Source: Myxococcales bacterium
GTDB taxonomy: Bacteria > Myxococcota > UBA796 > SXON01
Length of the DNA stretch: 64,000 bases
Direction of reading: 5' to 3'
NCBI GenBank assembly: GCA_009692585.1
Contig: SHYX01000026.1
Span: forward strand, 4,487 to 68,486
In this document: positions 61,754-64,000 of the stretch, one piece after another
Position numbering within the stretch: the stretch's first letter is position 1
Layout of the letters: each line of letters starts with the position of its first letter
Program-made: the position numbers and the translations under genes
Notes under the pieces: generated by a model
Seen by the model: only the letters and a program-made list of their open reading frames with translations
Databases searched by the model: none
What the model was told of the DNA's origin: nothing

Positions 61754-62634
61754 AGGCCGCGATCGACATCGGGAGCAACTCCATCCTCCTCCTGATCGCG
61801 CAAGACGGGTGTGTCCTTCACGACGAGGCCCGCGTGGTCGGGCTTGGCCGTGGACTCGCCGAGGTGGGTGTCTTCCGACCCGAACGCATGGAGGCCGGGC
61901 TCGCGGTCCTGCGCGACTACGCCGAGATGGCGCGGGAGTTCGGCGTGCCGGCCGCCGCAGTGCGCGCAGTCGCCACGTCGGCCTCGCGCCGGGCGCTCAA
62001 CGCGACGACCTTCTTCGCCGCCGTGGCCAAGACCACCGGGCTCAAGGTCGAGGTCATCAGCGGCGACGAGGAGGCGCGGCTGACCTGGTTGGGCGGGATC
62101 TCCGGCATCGAGCTGGCACCTGGTCCGGTGTTGCTCGTGGACCCCGGAGGCGGCTCAACCGAGGTGATCCTCGGCGAAGCGGGCCAGATCCGCCACCGCG
62201 TCTCGCTCGAGATCGGCACGGTACGGCTGACGGACGCCCACCTCGGCTACGGACACGTCGATCCTGCAGGACTCGCGCGCGCGCGCCGCGACATCGAGGA
62301 GGCCTTCGCCGCCGTCCACCTGCCCCTCGCGCCGCGCACGGCGGTGGCGGTCGCAGGCACCGCGACCGCCCTGAGCGCGGCGGCAGCGGGCCTGCACCGC
62401 TACGACGCCGTGGCCGTTCACAACTCCGTGTTGTCCTCCGCGCAACTCCGGACCTGGATCGACCGCCTGCTGATGGCCGGCCCCGAGGAGCGCCGGGCGT
62501 TGGTTCCGGCGAGCCCAGAACGGGCCGATACGCTGCTCGCAGGTGCATGTATCCTGCTCCGAGCACTTGCGTTGACCCGACGGCAGGGCTGGCGTGTCTC
62601 CGACCGGGGGCTGAGGTTCGGGCTCCTCGCCTGA
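61750..62634 (+). CDS. Ppx/GppA-family phosphatase (short form)
   Basis: 294 residues from the GTG at 61750 that overlaps the tolB stop; GTG 61747 is also possible. ASKHA-fold motifs are VKAAIDIGSNSILLLIA (about 1-17), AVRAVATSASRRALN, VISGDEEARLTWLGG and VLLVDPGGGSTEVILGE (about 119-135). It lacks the C-terminal HD-like domain of full-length exopolyphosphatases. It probably hydrolyses polyphosphate or pppGpp, but the short form makes substrate choice uncertain. Translational coupling with tolB is unusual. Confidence 0.88.
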   Translation: MKAAIDIGSNSILLLIAQDGCVLHDEARVVGLGRGLAEVGVFRPERMEAGLAVLRDYAEMAREFGVPAAAVRAVATSASRRALNATTFFAAVAKTTGLKVEVISGDEEARLTWLGGISGIELAPGPVLLVDPGGGSTEVILGEAGQIRHRVSLEIGTVRLTDAHLGYGHVDPAGLARARRDIEEAFAAVHLPLAPRTAVAVAGTATALSAAAAGLHRYDAVAVHNSVLSSAQLRTWIDRLLMAGPEERRALVPASPERADTLLAGACILLRALALTRRQGWRVSDRGLRFGLLA

Positions 62635-62664
62635 TGACGGATCGCGACAAAGCACTACAAGTCC

Positions 62665-62693
62665 TTTACATCGATTGTGTACGCGGCTACAGT
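62665..62693 (+). promoter_or_regulatory. Candidate sigma70-type promoter for the MopE-like gene
   Basis: TTTACA (62665-62670) and TACAGT (62688-62693), separated by 17 bases, lie in the 158-base gap before the gene. They match the consensus at 5/6 and 4/6. The region is locally AT-richer than its surroundings. The predicted 5' leader is about 90 bases; nothing else is recognised in it beyond a GAGG five bases before the ATG. Confidence 0.4.
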
Positions 62694-62792
62694 CACCGGG
62701 AACCCGTTTGAAGGCCCGCGTAGGCCAGCTCCAGCAAACCGACATCGTAGACGTCCGACGATCCGCGCCCCCGCTCCAACACCGAGGCACCC

Positions 62793-64000
62793 ATGACCCG
62801 CTACACCCTCGCGCTTCCCCTGCTCCTGGTTCTCGGATGCGAAAACGCGAGCAAAGACGACACCTCCCAGGCCAACGTCCTGGATTCTGGCGAGGAATAC
62901 GGCGACGAAGACGGTGACGGGTACATGATCTCCGAAGGGGACTGCGACGAAACGGACGCGACCATCAACCCGGCGGCCGTCGAGATCTGCGACGGTATCG
63001 ACCAGGACTGTGACGGCGTCGCCGACAACGGTTTGATGGAAACCTACTACGTGGACGCCGACGTGGACGGCTACGGCGACACCGCCACCGCCGAGGACGC
63101 GTGCGAGGCGCCCGACGGCTACTCCGCGGTACCGGGAGATTGCGATGACGCCGAAGTCACGACCTACCCCGGCGCCGAAGAGGTGTGCGACCTCGTCGAC
63201 AACGACTGCGACGGCGTGGTCGACGACGGCGTCGGCACCATGTACTACCCGGACGCCGACCTGGACACCTACGGCGACCCCAACGCTGGCGAGATGGTCT
63301 GCACCCCCGAGGCGGACTGGGTGCTCGACAACACCGACTGCGACGACACGACCAACAAGGCCTACCCCGGCGCGACCGAAGAGTGCGATCTCATCGACAA
63401 CGATTGCGACGGCGCCGTCGACGAAGACGTCCAGACCACCTACTACCAGGATGTCGACGCCGACACCTATGGGGACGCGACCGTGACCACGCTCGCGTGC
63501 TCGGTGCCCGTCGGGTACTCCGCGGACATGACGGACTGCGATGACAACGAGGCCGCCGTCAACCCCAGCGCCACCGAGATGTGTGACGGAATCGACAACA
63601 ACTGCGATGGGGTCATCGACGAGGAGACCGCCGCCGACGCCACCACCTGGTACGCCGACGCCGACACCGACGGCTACGGGGACATCAATTTCCCCGACGT
63701 CGAGTGCACCGTCCCCACCGGCTACGTCGCCGACAACACCGACTGCGACGACACCCGCTTCGAGTCCAACCCCGGCGCCCTCGAATACTGCAACGGCTTC
63801 GACGACAACTGCGATGGCTCTATCGACGAGGATACCGCGCTGGACGCCACCACCTGGTACCAGGACGCCGACGCCGACAGCTACGGCAACCCCGCGATGA
63901 CCGACGTCGAGTGCTACGTCCCCACCGGCTACGTCGCCGACAACACCGACTGCGACGACACCCGCTTCGAGTCCAACCCCGGCGCCCTCGAATACTGCAA
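62793..64000 (+). CDS. MopE-like metal-binding-motif lipoprotein (3' partial)
   Basis: Runs off the window end; 402 residues are visible from ATG 62793 with GAGG upstream. The signal LALPLLLVLGC has a good lipobox. The rest is tandem repeats of about 67-69 residues, each with a block like GDCDDxxxxxxPGAxExCDxxDNDCDGxxDxx and a block like TxYYxDxDxDxYGD. This is the putative metal-binding motif family seen in MopE and many myxobacterial surface proteins; Asp/Cys spacing suggests Ca or Cu binding. It differs in pattern from the repeat protein at the window start. It is probably displayed on the outer membrane. Confidence 0.88.
   Translation, partial: MTRYTLALPLLLVLGCENASKDDTSQANVLDSGEEYGDEDGDGYMISEGDCDETDATINPAAVEICDGIDQDCDGVADNGLMETYYVDADVDGYGDTATAEDACEAPDGYSAVPGDCDDAEVTTYPGAEEVCDLVDNDCDGVVDDGVGTMYYPDADLDTYGDPNAGEMVCTPEADWVLDNTDCDDTTNKAYPGATEECDLIDNDCDGAVDEDVQTTYYQDVDADTYGDATVTTLACSVPVGYSADMTDCDDNEAAVNPSATEMCDGIDNNCDGVIDEETAADATTWYADADTDGYGDINFPDVECTVPTGYVADNTDCDDTRFESNPGALEYCNGFDDNCDGSIDEDTALDATTWYQDADADSYGNPAMTDVECYVPTGYVADNTDCDDTRFESNPGALEYC
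63711..63793 (+). repeat. 83-bp exact repeat, copy 1
   Basis: Identical base for base to 63918-64000, 207 bases (69 codons) downstream, inside the MopE-like gene. The identity covers third positions, so this is a recent duplication or gene-conversion tract. Confidence 0.9.
63918..64000 (+). repeat. 83-bp exact repeat, copy 2
   Basis: Second copy of the exact 83-base repeat; it reaches the window edge and may continue beyond. The flanking blocks (GCCACCACCTGGTAC) are also shared between the two units. Confidence 0.9.

Noticed and set aside
1..64000. tRNA, rRNA, insertion sequence, integrase or prophage genes
   Set aside because: Gaps are short and contain no tRNA-like cloverleaf that I could find; no transposase or integrase motif was seen in any coding frame.

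Overview
The window is a gene-dense, high-GC stretch of a bacterial chromosome. It most likely comes from a member of the Myxococcota or another former deltaproteobacterial lineage. The basis is family content: an AgmX/PglI-type protein, a PATAN (DUF4388) signalling protein, an NtrC-type regulator next to pseudopilin and PilY1 genes, Asp/Cys-repeat surface proteins of the MopE type, and many TPR lipoproteins. This is inference from content, because no rRNA is present to fix the lineage. I see no rRNA, tRNA, CRISPR array, insertion sequence or prophage. No gap between genes exceeds 300 bases; the longest is about 230 bases, at 35742-35970.

Layout. Positions 1-3984 hold the end of a giant Asp/Cys repeat protein. 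Then come aspS, an SPFH/GYF_2 protein, a VOC protein and secA (4039-10558). A membrane SpeE-like/TPR protein (minus strand) is divergent from pilMNOPQ-aroK-aroB (13551-20235). Two small lipoproteins, a TPR protein, aroQ, accB, accC and another TPR protein follow (to 26246). A minus-strand chain of five overlapping genes runs from 31773 down to 26252: a HEAT-like protein, a degenerate HD-GYP protein, a SAM hydroxide adenosyltransferase, larE and a CPBP protease. Divergent from it is a MshEN/HD-like/pseudo-receiver/PATAN protein, then a thioredoxin-fold/rhodanese fusion and an AgmX-type protein. Next, rimI and a SurA_N-like protein (minus) lie opposite a long plus-strand chain (36958-46663): a Gld-like ABC transporter (ATPase, permease, GldG-like, DUF4340), a multiheme UshA-like protein, tsaD, rsmA, a PP2C phosphatase and an M23 peptidase. 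The minus-strand segment 54688-46676 is a type IV pilus accessory operon (NtrC-type regulator, TPR lipoprotein, four pseudopilins, PilY1). Two glycosyltransferases flanking a YbjN-like gene, a TPR protein and a Tol cluster (tolQ, tolR, tolA-like, tolB, with ppx/gppA) follow. The window ends inside a MopE-like lipoprotein gene.

Most notable result. The reading frame 41596-43113 contains an in-frame TGA at 41728-41730, exactly where UshA-like relatives carry Cys in an EPCGC motif. Six codons downstream there is a hairpin with a GGUCU apical loop, the same spacing and loop I recall for the E. coli fdhF SECIS. I read this as a selenocysteine-containing, lipid-anchored, tetraheme UshA-like protein encoded in the Gld-like ABC operon. 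A conventional reading would annotate it as a 44-residue fragment plus an N-terminally truncated cytochrome.

How the genes work together. The two pilus loci supply the alignment complex and secretin (pilMNOPQ) and the tip and priming components (pseudopilins, PilY1) of one type IV pilus system. The Tol genes, M23 peptidase, SurA-like protein and MopE-like proteins serve the envelope. The aro and acc genes, aspS, secA, tsaD and rsmA are housekeeping. A recurring theme is loss of catalytic residues in recognisable folds: a pseudo-receiver, two HD-type domains, a cysteine-less peroxiredoxin-like domain, and a UshA-like domain without its usual metal ligands.
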